From Bacillota bacterium (GTDB lineage Bacteria; Bacillota; Clostridia; Christensenellales; CAG-138): a stretch of DNA of 27,207 nt. The notes beneath the pieces were generated by a model, which worked only from the letters and a program-made list of their open reading frames with translations, did no database searches and was not told where the DNA came from. The stretch is from positions 1 to 27,207 of the forward strand of contig JAEWYV010000077.1 of assembly GCA_023458615.1 (NCBI GenBank). The letters run 5' to 3'. The position numbers and the translations under genes were made by a program. Positions 14,819 through 22,930 of the stretch are shown in pieces. Position 1 is the first letter of the stretch. The number at the start of each line of letters is the position of its first letter.

Positions 14819-15100
14819 TTACCTTGCAGAAGAGGACTTCTCGGAGCCCCTGTGTCCTCTGAACGTGCGCGTCGGCGCAAATTCGCCGAGCTTATGGCCG
14901 ACCATTTCTTCGGTAACGTACACGGGCACGTGTTTTCTGCCGTCATGCACCGCGATGGTATGTCCAACCATATCGGGGTAAATGGTAGAGGCGCGAGACC
15001 ACGTCTTGACGACGGTCTTTTTTCCGCTCGCGTTCATCGCCTGAATGCGCCCAATGAGGCGTTCGCTGATAAACGGGCCTTTTTTAACCGATCTGCTCAT
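14819..15100 (-). CDS. rpsS: 30S ribosomal protein S19
   Basis: S19 pairs with S13 at the top of the 30S head. The start MSRSVKKGPFISERLIGRIQ, the middle VKTWSRASTIYPDMVGHTIAVHDGRKHVPVYVTEEMVGHKLGEFAPTRTFRGH and the length (93) are all standard. It lies 23 nt after rplB and 15 nt before rplV, with a GGAAGGAG ribosome binding site. Confidence 0.98.
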   Translation of the reverse strand: MSRSVKKGPFISERLIGRIQAMNASGKKTVVKTWSRASTIYPDMVGHTIAVHDGRKHVPVYVTEEMVGHKLGEFAPTRTFRGHRGSEKSSSAR

Positions 15101-15123
15101 TGTATATCTCCTTCCTCTTCCCT

Positions 15124-15963
<840 letters not shown>

Positions 15964-15975
15964 GATTCGTCCTCC

Positions 15976-16272
15976 TTACTGCGAGATGCTGTCGAAGAAC
16001 TCGATGCCTTTGGAGTTCTCCTTGAGCTTCACATAGGCCTTCTTGCTGCTCGGCGTACGGCCCGAGGAAGTCCCCTGCCGGCGCACTTTGCCGTCGCGGT
16101 TCACCGTGTGCACGCTTGCGACTTCCACGTCAAAGATCTCTTCGACTGCCTTCTTGATCTCGATCTTGTTGGCGGTCTTGTCCACTTCGAACGTGTAGGT
16201 TCTGCCAGCGAACTGATCATAGCTCTTTTCCGTCAGAACCGGCTTTTTGATGATGTCATAGGCGCTCTTCAT
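15976..16272 (-). CDS. rplW: 50S ribosomal protein L23
   Basis: L23 lies at the exit tunnel and is the main docking site for trigger factor and SRP. The sequence AYDIIKKPVLTEKSYDQFAGRTYTFEVDKTANKIEIKKAVEEIFDVEVASVHTVN is diagnostic. Length is 98. Its start overlaps the rplD stop (TAATG), so translation is probably coupled. The C-terminus (KGIEFFDSISQ) is typical of Bacillota L23. Confidence 0.98.
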   Translation of the reverse strand: MKSAYDIIKKPVLTEKSYDQFAGRTYTFEVDKTANKIEIKKAVEEIFDVEVASVHTVNRDGKVRRQGTSSGRTPSSKKAYVKLKENSKGIEFFDSISQ

Positions 16273-16892
16273 TACGCGTACACCTCCTCGATCTTCTTCG
16301 CCGATTCCTCGGTGAGGACCAGCTGCTTATACTTGAGAATCTCGTACGCGCTCAGGGTGCCGACCAGTGTGGTCTTAACGCCCGGGATATTGCGCGCTGC
16401 GCGCTCCACGGCGGCGTTGGGTTCCGGCAGAACGATCAGCGCCTTTTCAGCCTTGATGGCGGAGAGGACTTTGACCATTTCCTTGGTCTTTGCTTCCTTT
16501 AAGGTAAGCGCGTTGACGAGCACCAGCTCGTTATCGAGCACCTTGCCGGAGAGCGCGGACTTCATCGCAACACGCTTGACCTTCTTGTTCACGCGGATGC
16601 TGTAGTCGCGGGGCTTGGGTGCGAACACCACGCCGCCGTGACGCCACTGGGGCGAACGCGTGGAACCCTGACGGGCACGACCGGTGCCCTTCTGGCGCCA
16701 GGGTTTGATGCCGCCGCCGGAAACTTCCGCGCGGGTGAGGGCGCTCTGCGTGCCCTGACGGCAGTTTGCGAGGTGTGCTCTGACGACCTCGTGGAGAACA
16801 TATTCGTTGACAGGCTGTCCAAAAGTGTTTTCGGAGAGCTCGTATTCGCCGACCTGTTTGCCGGTGATATCGACAATCGCTACTTTAGGCAT
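16272..16892 (-). CDS. rplD: 50S ribosomal protein L4
   Basis: L4 has a globular part on the 50S surface and a long loop into the tunnel, and in E. coli it represses the S10 operon. The loop is visible as RAEVSGGGIKPWRQKGTGRARQGSTRSPQWRHGGVVFAP (about residues 53-92). The C-terminal part includes KVKRVAMKSALSGK and YEILKYKQLVLTEESAKKIEE. Length is 206, as expected. It lies 14 nt after rplC and overlaps rplW by one nt. A regulatory role on the structured leader upstream of rpsJ is possible but not shown here. Confidence 0.98.
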   Translation of the reverse strand: MPKVAIVDITGKQVGEYELSENTFGQPVNEYVLHEVVRAHLANCRQGTQSALTRAEVSGGGIKPWRQKGTGRARQGSTRSPQWRHGGVVFAPKPRDYSIRVNKKVKRVAMKSALSGKVLDNELVLVNALTLKEAKTKEMVKVLSAIKAEKALIVLPEPNAAVERAARNIPGVKTTLVGTLSAYEILKYKQLVLTEESAKKIEEVYA

Positions 16893-16906
16893 TCTCTTGC
16901 TCCTCC

Positions 16907-17533
16907 TTACTTCACGGTGCTCGTTACGGAGACGAGGCCGCCCTTCGGGCCGGGAACCGCTCCCTTGACGAGCAGCAGGTTGCGCTCGGCATCCACGCGC
17001 ACGACTTCAAGGTTTTGCACGGTAACGGTTTCGTTGCCCATGTGACCCGGAAGGTTCTTGTGCTTGAATACGCGCGAAGGGCTGGAGTTTGCGCTCATGG
17101 AACCCGGTGCGCGGTGAAAGTGCGAACCGTGCGTCATCTTGCCGCGGGCTTGATTCCAGCGCTTGATAACGCCCTGGAAGCCTTTGCCCTTGCTGACGCC
17201 GCGGACATCGACCTTGTCGCCTTCGGCGAACATGTCCGCCTTGATGACCTGGCCTACTTCAAAGCTGGTCGCGTCCTCGAGCTTGAACTCTCTCATATAA
17301 CGGAGGGGTTTCACGCCCGCTTTGGCAAAGTGACCCGTTCTCGGCTTGTTGGAAAGTTTTGCGCGCAGTTCGCCATAGCCGACCTGAACAGCATTGTATC
17401 CGTCGGTCCCGACGGTCTTCTTCTGGATAACGGGGCAGGGACCGGCTTCAATGACTGTCACGGGGATCATGGTACCGTCAGCACGGAACATCTGCGTCAT
17501 ACCGATCTTTTTGCCCAAAATGGCTTTCTTCAT
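16907..17533 (-). CDS. rplC: 50S ribosomal protein L3
   Basis: L3 is a primary 23S rRNA binder that reaches the peptidyl-transferase centre. MKKAILGKKIGMTQMFRADGTMIPVTVIEAGPCPVIQKKT is a classic start, and RGVSKGKGFQGVIKRWNQARGKMTHGSHFHRAPGS marks the W-loop region. The C-terminal NLPGHMGNETVTVQNLEVVRVD is also standard. Length is 208. It follows rpsJ by 17 nt with a GGAGGTAAAC ribosome binding site. Confidence 0.98.
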   Translation of the reverse strand: MKKAILGKKIGMTQMFRADGTMIPVTVIEAGPCPVIQKKTVGTDGYNAVQVGYGELRAKLSNKPRTGHFAKAGVKPLRYMREFKLEDATSFEVGQVIKADMFAEGDKVDVRGVSKGKGFQGVIKRWNQARGKMTHGSHFHRAPGSMSANSSPSRVFKHKNLPGHMGNETVTVQNLEVVRVDAERNLLLVKGAVPGPKGGLVSVTSTVK

Positions 17534-17550
17534 GTTTACCTCCGCTTGGT

Positions 17551-17856
17551 TTACAGTTTGATCTCGATGTCAACACCGGCGGGCAGATCTAGCTTCATCA
17601 GCGCGTCAACGGTCTTGGAAGACGGCTGGAGAATGTCAATCAGGCGCTTGTGTGTGCGCATCTCGAATTGTTCGCGCGAATCTTTATACTTGTGGGTTGC
17701 GCGCAGAATGGTGACGATTTCCTTCTCCGTGGGCAGGGGGATCGGGCCACTGACTTGCGCGCCGGTTCTCTTGGCGGTTTCCACGATCTTCTCTGCGCTC
17801 TGATCGATCAGAGAGCTTTCGTACGCCTTGAGCTTGATGCGAATTCTGTTTGCCAT
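17551..17856 (-). CDS. rpsJ: 30S ribosomal protein S10
   Basis: S10 is part of the 30S head and, as NusE, also joins transcription antitermination complexes with NusB. I start at the ATG at 17856 (MANRIRIKLKAYESSLIDQSAEKIVETAKRTG), 101 residues, with AAGGAGG upstream. The frame is open for another 48 codons upstream to an ATG at 18000, but that sequence does not resemble S10 and lies in a structured leader. The flexible NusB-binding loop region (GPIPLPTEKEIVTILRATHKYKDSREQFEMRTHKR) is normal. It is the first gene of the operon. Confidence 0.98.
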   Translation of the reverse strand: MANRIRIKLKAYESSLIDQSAEKIVETAKRTGAQVSGPIPLPTEKEIVTILRATHKYKDSREQFEMRTHKRLIDILQPSSKTVDALMKLDLPAGVDIEIKL

Positions 17857-18100
17857 ATGATTATTATCCTCCTTCGTAATGAGACGGTACACAAGGCCGT
17901 GTGTTTCCTTCTTCATAAGGTAGGCGCAGCCTTTCGGCTGTGCTCTATACTCGTTCGGGACAGGCACGATGCGCCTTGGTGAACTCGCCTTCACCCGCAT
18001 TGCGGGTGTCGGGTCTGGACGAGAATTACCCGGATGGCAGAACCGGCAACCTCCCGTTCATCCCTTCCGCGCACAAAAAAAGAACCTTTGTGGCGCGAAC
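17857..18100 (-). promoter_or_regulatory. Structured 5' leader of the S10 operon
   Basis: About 240 nt separate the inferred transcription start from rpsJ. On the minus strand several hairpins are visible: CACCCGCA / TGCGGGTG (17992-18008), AGGCGC / GTGCCT (about 17962-17976), and an 8-bp stem with one mismatch and a GAAA loop at 17924-17943. This layout suits a ribosomal-protein autoregulatory leader, as known for S10 operons where L4 is the usual ligand; the ligand here is unproven. A short in-frame reading starting MKKETHGLVYRL lies just before rpsJ. Confidence 0.45.
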
Positions 18101-18106
18101 ATGCTC

Positions 18107-18135
18107 ATTTTACACGGTTGACATAGGGATTGCAA
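18107..18135 (-). promoter_or_regulatory. Proximal S10-operon promoter
   Basis: TTGCAA (18130-18135) and TAAAAT (18107-18112) on the minus strand are separated by exactly 17 nt. The stretch upstream of the -35 is very A/T-rich, suggesting an UP element. Transcription would begin near 18100 and give the structured leader. Confidence 0.6.
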
Positions 18136-18277
18136 GAGAAATTTACGATAATTCGACAGTTATTTTTCTTCTGAAATGTGCTCTATTCTTTCTCTGTGAG
18201 TGCTTTCAGGCGATTAAATCAATTTTTTCGTGTTTTTTGCGTAAATTCGACCATATTCTCCAATTCGTTGTCAAAGC

Positions 18278-18306
18278 AGTATACCACTCTTTTTCTTGCA
18301 CTGCAA
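18278..18306 (-). promoter_or_regulatory. Possible distal S10-operon promoter
   Basis: TTGCAG (18301-18306) is followed after 17 nt by TATACT (18278-18283) on the minus strand. It lies just past the cadA terminator hairpin and about 170 nt before the proximal promoter. Tandem promoters are common before ribosomal operons. The -35 is weak (3 of 6). Confidence 0.45.
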
Positions 18307-18332
18307 GCATTCCGGATCCGCCCAAAATCAAA

Positions 18333-18361
18333 CGGTACGCCGGATGCGTTCCAGCGTACCG
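18333..18361 (-). terminator. Intrinsic terminator after cadA
   Basis: CGGTACGC (18333-18340) and GCGTACCG (18354-18361) form a perfect 8-bp stem, with a further GGA/TCC pairing in the loop. On the minus strand it is followed by TTTGATTTT. It lies 30 nt past the cadA stop and should insulate the S10 operon from metal-induced read-through. Confidence 0.75.
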
Positions 18362-18391
18362 CTTCTTCCTATATGTAATGCAACCGATGAT

Positions 18392-20443
18392 TTAGTCTTT
18401 GGAAATTCGGAACAGCGTCAGCGTATTGAGCACGCAGATGAGCGCCGCGCCAACATCCGCCAGAATCGCAACCCACATGCCCGCGATGCCGAGCGCGCCA
18501 AGAACAAGCGCAACGGTCTTGATGCCCAGCGCGATTGCAATGTTACTCTTCGCCTTTCGCACCGTGCGCTTCGCGGCGAATATCGCAAACGGAAGCCGCG
18601 TCAAATCCCGCGTGAGCAGCAGCGCATCCGCTGCCTCCGCCGCCATCTCGGTTCCGCCAAGGCCGATTGCAACGCCGATATCCGCCCCTGCCAGCACCGG
18701 CGCGTCGTTGATGCCGTCTCCGACAAACATCGTGTTGCCAACCTTCGACCGGATATTACGCATGATGTTGAGCTTATCCGCCGGTTGCAGCGAGGCGAAT
18801 ATCTCCTTCACGCCCAGTGCTTTGCCAACCTCGTTTGCTGTCGCCGCGCCATCTCCTGTAAGGATAGCCGTGTAGCCTACCGTTTCGTTCAATCGGGCAA
18901 TTGCCGCCCTGGAGGTTTCCCGCACACGGTCGCCAACGTGAATCGACCCGGCAAACACACCATCAATCGCAACCAACACGCTGGCTTCGGAGTCGGTCAT
19001 CGCGCCTTCATCCTGCATCAGCGCCCGGTTGCCAATCGCAACGCGGCGCCCACCGATGATGGAGACAACACCTTTGCCGGCAATTTCCTGCGTGCCTTCC
19101 GCATGATATCCCCTAGTATCCGCCTTTGCGATAGCGGCAGCAATGGGATGCAGGCTGTGCTGCTCTGCGGCGGAAGCCAGCGCGAGAAGTTCCGCCTCCG
19201 GCAGTGTTACGCTCTCAACGCGCTGCACCTCAAACTCTCCTTCGGTCAGCGTGCCGGTTTTGTCCAGTACGACCGCCTTCACACGCGGCAGCCGCTCCAG
19301 CGCATCCGCGCCCTTAAACAGAACGCCCGCTTTGGAGGAGATGGCAAGTCCTGCAAAGAACGTCAGCGGAATGCTGAGCACCAATGCACACGGGCAGGAG
19401 ATGACAAGGAAGATCAGGGCTCTCCGAATCCACTCACTCCACTCCCCCGCGCCAAACAGCGGCGGCAATACCGCAAGCAGCGCTGCTGCTGCAATGACTG
19501 CGGGTGTATAGTAGCGTGAGAAGCGCGAGATAAACCGCTCAATCTCAGGCTTATTCTTGGTTGCGTCTTCAACCGCACGCAGCAACCTGCTGGTCGAAGA
19601 TTCCGAAGCAATTTTTGTGACACGGATGGTCAGCGGGCCGCTCGTATTGACCGATCCTGCCGAAACCTCCATTCCGGACTTTGCCAGCACCGGTTTCGGT
19701 TCGCCTGTCAGCATGGAGACATCCAGCAAGCTTTCGCCTTCCATAACCGCGCCATCCAGCGGGATTCGCTCGCCGACCTTCACAAGGATCGATTCGCCAA
19801 CCGCGATATCCTCCGGCTTCACCATCGTCTGTTCGCCATTGACAATTCGGCGCGCTTGGTCAGGGTGCAGTTCGACCGCATCCGCAATTCGTTTGCGGCT
19901 GCTGCGAACCGCTGCAACCTGCAAGCCTTCGCCAATACCGTAGAATATCATAACGGCCGCAGCCTCGGCAAAGTCGCCAAGCGCAATTGCACCGATGGTC
20001 GCAATGCTCATGAGCACATTCTCGTCAAAGAAGCGTCCCTTTACAAAGCCCGTTGCCGCACGGATGATAACTTCATACCCTGCCAACAAATAGGAAGCAA
20101 TTCGAAGCGAAATTTGCAGCCATCCGCTTGTAAACATGCTGCCAATGAGCAACGCAATTGCGATTCCGATCGTAATAAACTCCGATGCCTCAACACCGTG
20201 CTCATGGTCATGATCGTGCTCCTCCATGTCGTCATCATCATGCCCGTGTGCGCAGTGTTTGCAGGTCTCGTGATCCGATTCCACGATTTGGCGCGTAACC
20301 GCACAGGTGCTGCCCTCCGCGCAGGAATCATCGGTTGTGTGCTTTTCGCTATGCGGCTTAACATTGGCTGCGCAAACGCAGTGTTCCTTGTCCATTCCGC
20401 AATATTTGCATTTCTCGCTGGAACCAATCTCGTGTTTAGCCAT
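18392..20443 (-). CDS. cadA: P1B-type heavy-metal exporting ATPase (CadA/ZntA-like)
   Basis: This membrane pump exports soft divalent metals such as Cd, Zn or Pb using ATP. Family motifs are complete: TGE at 246-248 (actuator), CPC at 350-352 in a transmembrane helix, phosphorylated Asp394 in DKTGTLTEGE, the HP dipeptide at 432-433, GDGINDAPVLAGADIGVAIG, and the last helices with a Lys (IKTVALVLG) and Asp (ADVGAALICVLNTL) typical of the P1B-2 zinc/cadmium group. The N-terminus is unusual: instead of a clear HMA fold it has eight Cys at 12, 15, 22, 24, 41, 47, 61 and 64, then an Asp/His-rich stretch (66-82). It overlaps the upstream ArsR-type gene by 8 nt, forming a cadC-cadA-like operon. Metal specificity between Cd and Zn cannot be fixed from sequence. 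Confidence 0.93.
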   Translation of the reverse strand: MAKHEIGSSEKCKYCGMDKEHCVCAANVKPHSEKHTTDDSCAEGSTCAVTRQIVESDHETCKHCAHGHDDDDMEEHDHDHEHGVEASEFITIGIAIALLIGSMFTSGWLQISLRIASYLLAGYEVIIRAATGFVKGRFFDENVLMSIATIGAIALGDFAEAAAVMIFYGIGEGLQVAAVRSSRKRIADAVELHPDQARRIVNGEQTMVKPEDIAVGESILVKVGERIPLDGAVMEGESLLDVSMLTGEPKPVLAKSGMEVSAGSVNTSGPLTIRVTKIASESSTSRLLRAVEDATKNKPEIERFISRFSRYYTPAVIAAAALLAVLPPLFGAGEWSEWIRRALIFLVISCPCALVLSIPLTFFAGLAISSKAGVLFKGADALERLPRVKAVVLDKTGTLTEGEFEVQRVESVTLPEAELLALASAAEQHSLHPIAAAIAKADTRGYHAEGTQEIAGKGVVSIIGGRRVAIGNRALMQDEGAMTDSEASVLVAIDGVFAGSIHVGDRVRETSRAAIARLNETVGYTAILTGDGAATANEVGKALGVKEIFASLQPADKLNIMRNIRSKVGNTMFVGDGINDAPVLAGADIGVAIGLGGTEMAAEAADALLLTRDLTRLPFAIFAAKRTVRKAKSNIAIALGIKTVALVLGALGIAGMWVAILADVGAALICVLNTLTLFRISKD

Positions 20444-20822
20444 TTTCCCTCTCCTTATTCTCTTCCATCGCTACATATAACAAGCGTTTGACCATATCGC
20501 CGATCTCGTTATCGCTTAGATAATAAACCGTACGTTGACCCCATTTTCGGAATCGAATCACATCGCACTGCCGCAAAATCCGAAGATGATGGGATACCGC
20601 AGGCTGGCTCATGCCGAGCAGATCCGCCATCTCGCAAACGCACATATCGCTCACCGCGAGCATAGAGAGCAGCCGAACGCGTGTTGTATCCGATAGATGC
20701 GTAAAAATCGCCGCGGCATCTACCGCCGCGTCCTCGCTCGGCAGGTGCGCGCGTATTGCTTCTTCATGTTGTTGATCGATATGTGTTTCACCGCAAATCG
20801 GCGATGCAAGCGCTTCTTTCAT
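20436..20822 (-). CDS. ArsR/SmtB-family metal-sensing repressor (CadC-like)
   Basis: This 128-residue winged-helix repressor is expected to bind the operator of its own operon and release it on binding Cd, Pb or Zn. The sensor signature is CVC (Cys61, Cys63) in SDMCVCEMADLLG, as in CadC, with a further N-terminal Cys10 that could complete the site. The recognition helix is SQPAVSHHLRIL (72-83), followed by the wing FRKWGQRTVYYLS. Its last 8 nt overlap cadA, implying coupled translation. The start ATG at 20822 follows AAAGGAGAGCTT. A palindrome between the promoter and the start is the likely operator. Confidence 0.92.
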   Translation of the reverse strand: MKEALASPICGETHIDQQHEEAIRAHLPSEDAAVDAAAIFTHLSDTTRVRLLSMLAVSDMCVCEMADLLGMSQPAVSHHLRILRQCDVIRFRKWGQRTVYYLSDNEIGDMVKRLLYVAMEENKERENG

Positions 20823-20834
20823 AAGCTCTCCTTT

Positions 20835-20854
20835 ATATAAACGATTGCTTATAT
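20835..20854. promoter_or_regulatory. Candidate operator of the arsR-cadA operon
   Basis: ATATAAACGATTGCTTATAT is an imperfect palindrome with 8 of 10 positions matching between halves. It lies between the -10 and the ribosome binding site of the ArsR-type gene. ArsR/SmtB repressors use such 10-2-10 or 12-2-12 sites, so autoregulation is likely. Confidence 0.6.
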
Positions 20855-20880
20855 GCTACCACTTTGCTAGTCTTTGTCAA
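20853..20880 (-). promoter_or_regulatory. Promoter of the arsR-cadA operon
   Basis: A perfect TTGACA (20875-20880) is followed on the minus strand after 16 nt by TAGCAT (20853-20858). The palindromic operator overlaps and follows the -10. The leader to the start codon is short, about 25 nt. Confidence 0.6.
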
Positions 20881-20892
20881 GAGCTTATCCGT

Positions 20893-20917
20893 AAAAAAAA
20901 GGCTCTCATTGAGAGCC
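20893..20917 (-). terminator. Intrinsic terminator after the gntR gene
   Basis: GGCTCTC (20901-20907), a 3-nt loop and GAGAGCC (20911-20917), extended by flanking A/T pairs, give a strong stem. On the minus strand it ends in a run of eight T residues (20893-20900). It lies 24 nt past the GntR-family stop and upstream of the arsR promoter. Confidence 0.88.
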
Positions 20918-20940
20918 TTTTTCGAGATTGAATTGAGCGA

Positions 20941-21612
20941 TTACTTCATCGAATTTGGCATAAACTGCTTGGCGTTTAGAATATGATCACGTAGTAGATT
21001 GCACGCGGTTTCAAAATCGCCCTCGCGGCAACTGAGCATGATGGCTTCATGTTCATTGATCGAAACCTCGCGCGTCAGCGGTGTGCCATAGAAACTCACA
21101 CGCAGATAGCGGTCGATATTCGCGTGCACCAGCTCTAAGAGAAAGTTTGCCATCGAGTTGGCAGCATGGGATGTAAGTATCTCATGGAACTTGTAGTTGA
21201 GTTCTTCCGAGCGAACAATGTCCTCCACGGGTGTTTCCCGCTGTTGGCGAACAACGTCCTCCAGCGCATCAAAATCCGCCTTGGTCAGCATGGGTGCGCT
21301 GTTGCGCATCATCATGACGGAGAGCGTTGCGCGCACTTCCATCATATCCAGCAGTTCGCTGCGCGTGAGCTCTGTCACCGCCGCCCCACGATTGGGATGA
21401 ATGCGGACAAGTCCCTGCGCCTCCAGCCTTCTGAGTGCTTCCCGAACCGGGATATGGCTCACATTCAGCGCCGCTGAAATTTCATCCTGCTTAAGCTGCA
21501 TGCCACCTGGCAGCTTTCCGCTGATAATGCCTTCTCTCAGGACGTGGAATATCCATTCCTGTGTCGCACCAACGCGAGGTCCCACCTGCTCGGCTATTGT
21601 TTTGTAATCCAT
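20941..21612 (-). CDS. GntR-family regulator with FCD domain
   Basis: The 223-residue protein has an N-terminal winged-helix domain: IFHVLREGIISGKLPGGMQLKQDEISAALNVSHIPVREALRRLEAQGLV (about 20-69), then the wing IHPNRGAAV. An all-helical FCD ligand domain (about 78-215) follows, with the acidic/His pattern EVRATLS, NYKFHEIL, EHEAIM and LLRDHI that usually binds a metal and a small carboxylate or sugar acid. The ligand is not predictable. A GAGGTAAATT site precedes the ATG at 21612. It has its own promoter and terminator, so it is monocistronic. No obvious target operon is adjacent; the GH4-kinase pair about 1.4 kb away is a possible target only by proximity. Confidence 0.9.
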   Translation of the reverse strand: MDYKTIAEQVGPRVGATQEWIFHVLREGIISGKLPGGMQLKQDEISAALNVSHIPVREALRRLEAQGLVRIHPNRGAAVTELTRSELLDMMEVRATLSVMMMRNSAPMLTKADFDALEDVVRQQRETPVEDIVRSEELNYKFHEILTSHAANSMANFLLELVHANIDRYLRVSFYGTPLTREVSINEHEAIMLSCREGDFETACNLLRDHILNAKQFMPNSMK

Positions 21613-21662
21613 AATTTACCTCATAAAGATTGAGAGTTGAATGTATTGAAGCTTACGAAAGC

Positions 21663-21691
21663 ATTATATATGATCGAATTGCGAAACGCAA
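21663..21691 (-). promoter_or_regulatory. Promoter of the gntR gene
   Basis: TTGCGT (21686-21691) and a perfect TATAAT (21663-21668) are spaced by 17 nt on the minus strand. The start codon at 21612 lies about 50 nt downstream of the -10. Confidence 0.65.
21679..21691. promoter_or_regulatory. Palindrome overlapping the gntR -35
   Basis: TTGCGAAACGCAA is a perfect 5-3-5 inverted repeat covering the -35 and the start of the spacer. A protein bound here would block RNA polymerase. The regulator itself or the neighbouring XRE protein are the obvious candidates. Confidence 0.5.
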
Positions 21692-21722
21692 CCTTTTTGC
21701 ATAATGCGTGCTGCTATGCATG

Positions 21723-21743
21723 AAAAAAGCCGGACAAGCCGGC
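21723..21743 (-). terminator. Likely terminator after the XRE-type gene
   Basis: GCCGG (21729-21733), a 5-nt loop and CCGGC (21739-21743) form a short stem. On the minus strand it is followed by six T residues (21723-21728). It lies 150 nt past the XRE-type stop, just before the gntR promoter. A second GC-rich hairpin (GCCCTTC 21833-21839 / GAAGGGC 21872-21878) without a T run lies between. Confidence 0.6.
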
Positions 21744-21893
21744 ATAAAATTGAAATCATTGTCGAGCACTCCTTCGTGGGATCGGCACGAAATCTACTCA
21801 TTCTATGATTTCCGCAGGGGGAGTTTGGATCTGCCCTTCTCCGCCGCCATTTGCCCCCCGCCCGGGCAGGCGAAGGGCAAGCAACGAGCGAAA

Positions 21894-22229
21894 TCAGCGT
21901 CCGTACTTGACGCGTTCAAGGCGGATCAGTGCCATTACACCATCCCGGATCTCAGCGGGGAGCCGATCGGCGAGTGCAACATCGTTACGGTACGACTGCA
22001 TGCCTTCCGTGTCAAACAGATAGCTCGGTTCCTCAGTGAGGCCCAGGATGCTGTCGGTCGACGTGTTGTAATGGGTTGCGATTGCGACGAGAGACGCAAT
22101 GTCCGGCATGCAACGGTTGGATTCCCACGCAGCTACGGATTGCTGCACGACGCCTACCGATTCACCCAGTTGCTGTTGTGTCTCGCCGTGAGACTTGCGA
22201 AGTCTCTTGATACTTGCTCCGATGTCCAT
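21894..22229 (-). CDS. XRE-family helix-turn-helix regulator
   Basis: This 111-residue protein has a Cro/C1-type HTH at residues 4-60: IGASIKRLRKSHGETQQQLGESVGVVQQSVAAWESNRCMPDIASLVAIATHYNTSTDSILG. The recognition helix is VVQQSVAAWESNR. The short C-terminal part (about 65-111) ends in RDGVMALIRLERVKYGR, a helix often seen in small stand-alone XRE regulators. A GAGGAG site precedes the ATG at 22229. Its target is unknown; a perfect 7-bp inverted repeat 36 nt upstream of the start may be its own operator. It is not accompanied by toxin or phage genes here. Confidence 0.88.
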   Translation of the reverse strand: MDIGASIKRLRKSHGETQQQLGESVGVVQQSVAAWESNRCMPDIASLVAIATHYNTSTDSILGLTEEPSYLFDTEGMQSYRNDVALADRLPAEIRDGVMALIRLERVKYGR

Positions 22230-22264
22230 AATTGTTCTCTCTCCTCATACTTTTATCAGCAGTA

Positions 22265-22289
22265 ACCGTTCGGATGGAATTTGAACGGT
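22265..22289. repeat. Inverted repeat upstream of the XRE-type gene
   Basis: ACCGTTC (22265-22271) and GAACGGT (22283-22289) are perfect inverted copies 11 nt apart, centred about 48 nt upstream of the XRE-type start. They may form an operator or an mRNA hairpin in the leader. Confidence 0.5.
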
Positions 22290-22921
22290 ACAACGGATTC
22301 GGCGCGTTCCATAAAAACCACGCCTTTTGTTTAAACCGCTTAGATACGCGGGTAAACGGTACGATTTATTTTACTATAGTTCTGGACAGAAAGGAATAAC
22401 CAGAATAAAGAATCCATGAAAAATTTTTTCCAAAAACCGCTTAAATATGGGCATTTGCCATAATTAACACACAATCGACGCCATTTCACCCAGAAAAATT
22501 TTGTGATATCACCGACAGGAAGTCTCTGTTTTTCATACCGATGCACGCAACACCGATAACAAATGTGCTATCGCGCTTGGTAAAGCGTCCTCTTTTTAAC
22601 CATCCTCTTCGTTTGCGTTTGTCTATAAACACCACGTTTAAAATGGAACTTATCTATACAATTGATTTCGTTTTTGCCACGCGTAACATCGTTGTACCGG
22701 AAACGCGATATGTCTAGAAAAACAGATCCTTCTTATTTTGTTTCGATGTGACAATAGTATTATACCGTATCCCGTTCTTGTTTTAAACCGATTTTTACAG
22801 TGTTAAAACATTGTTTCAATCTCTCGCTATGTCCAACGAATTTTCCTTCCAGAAGCACCTATTTATATACAAAAAAAGCTGAAATTTTGTACGAATCCTG
22901 TGGCGATCATTTTTTCATTTA

Positions 22922-22930
22922 TGATATACT
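22922..22930 (+). promoter_or_regulatory. Extended -10 promoter for the GH4 gene
   Basis: TGATATACT combines a TGn extension with a near-consensus -10. No good -35 is seen 17 nt upstream. It lies about 95 nt before the GH4 start, giving a moderate leader. Confidence 0.5.

Noticed and set aside
17857..18000. N-terminal extension of S10 to the ATG at 18000
   Set aside because: The added residues do not match S10, the strong ribosome binding site lies directly before 17856, and the region forms leader hairpins.
18118..18123. TTGACA on the plus strand upstream of rpsJ
   Set aside because: The nearest -10-like sequence has poor spacing and there is no plus-strand gene downstream.
22340..22546. 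Short minus-strand open frame in the intergenic region
   Set aside because: No ribosome binding site, unusual aromatic/Lys-rich composition and an AT-rich background; probably chance.
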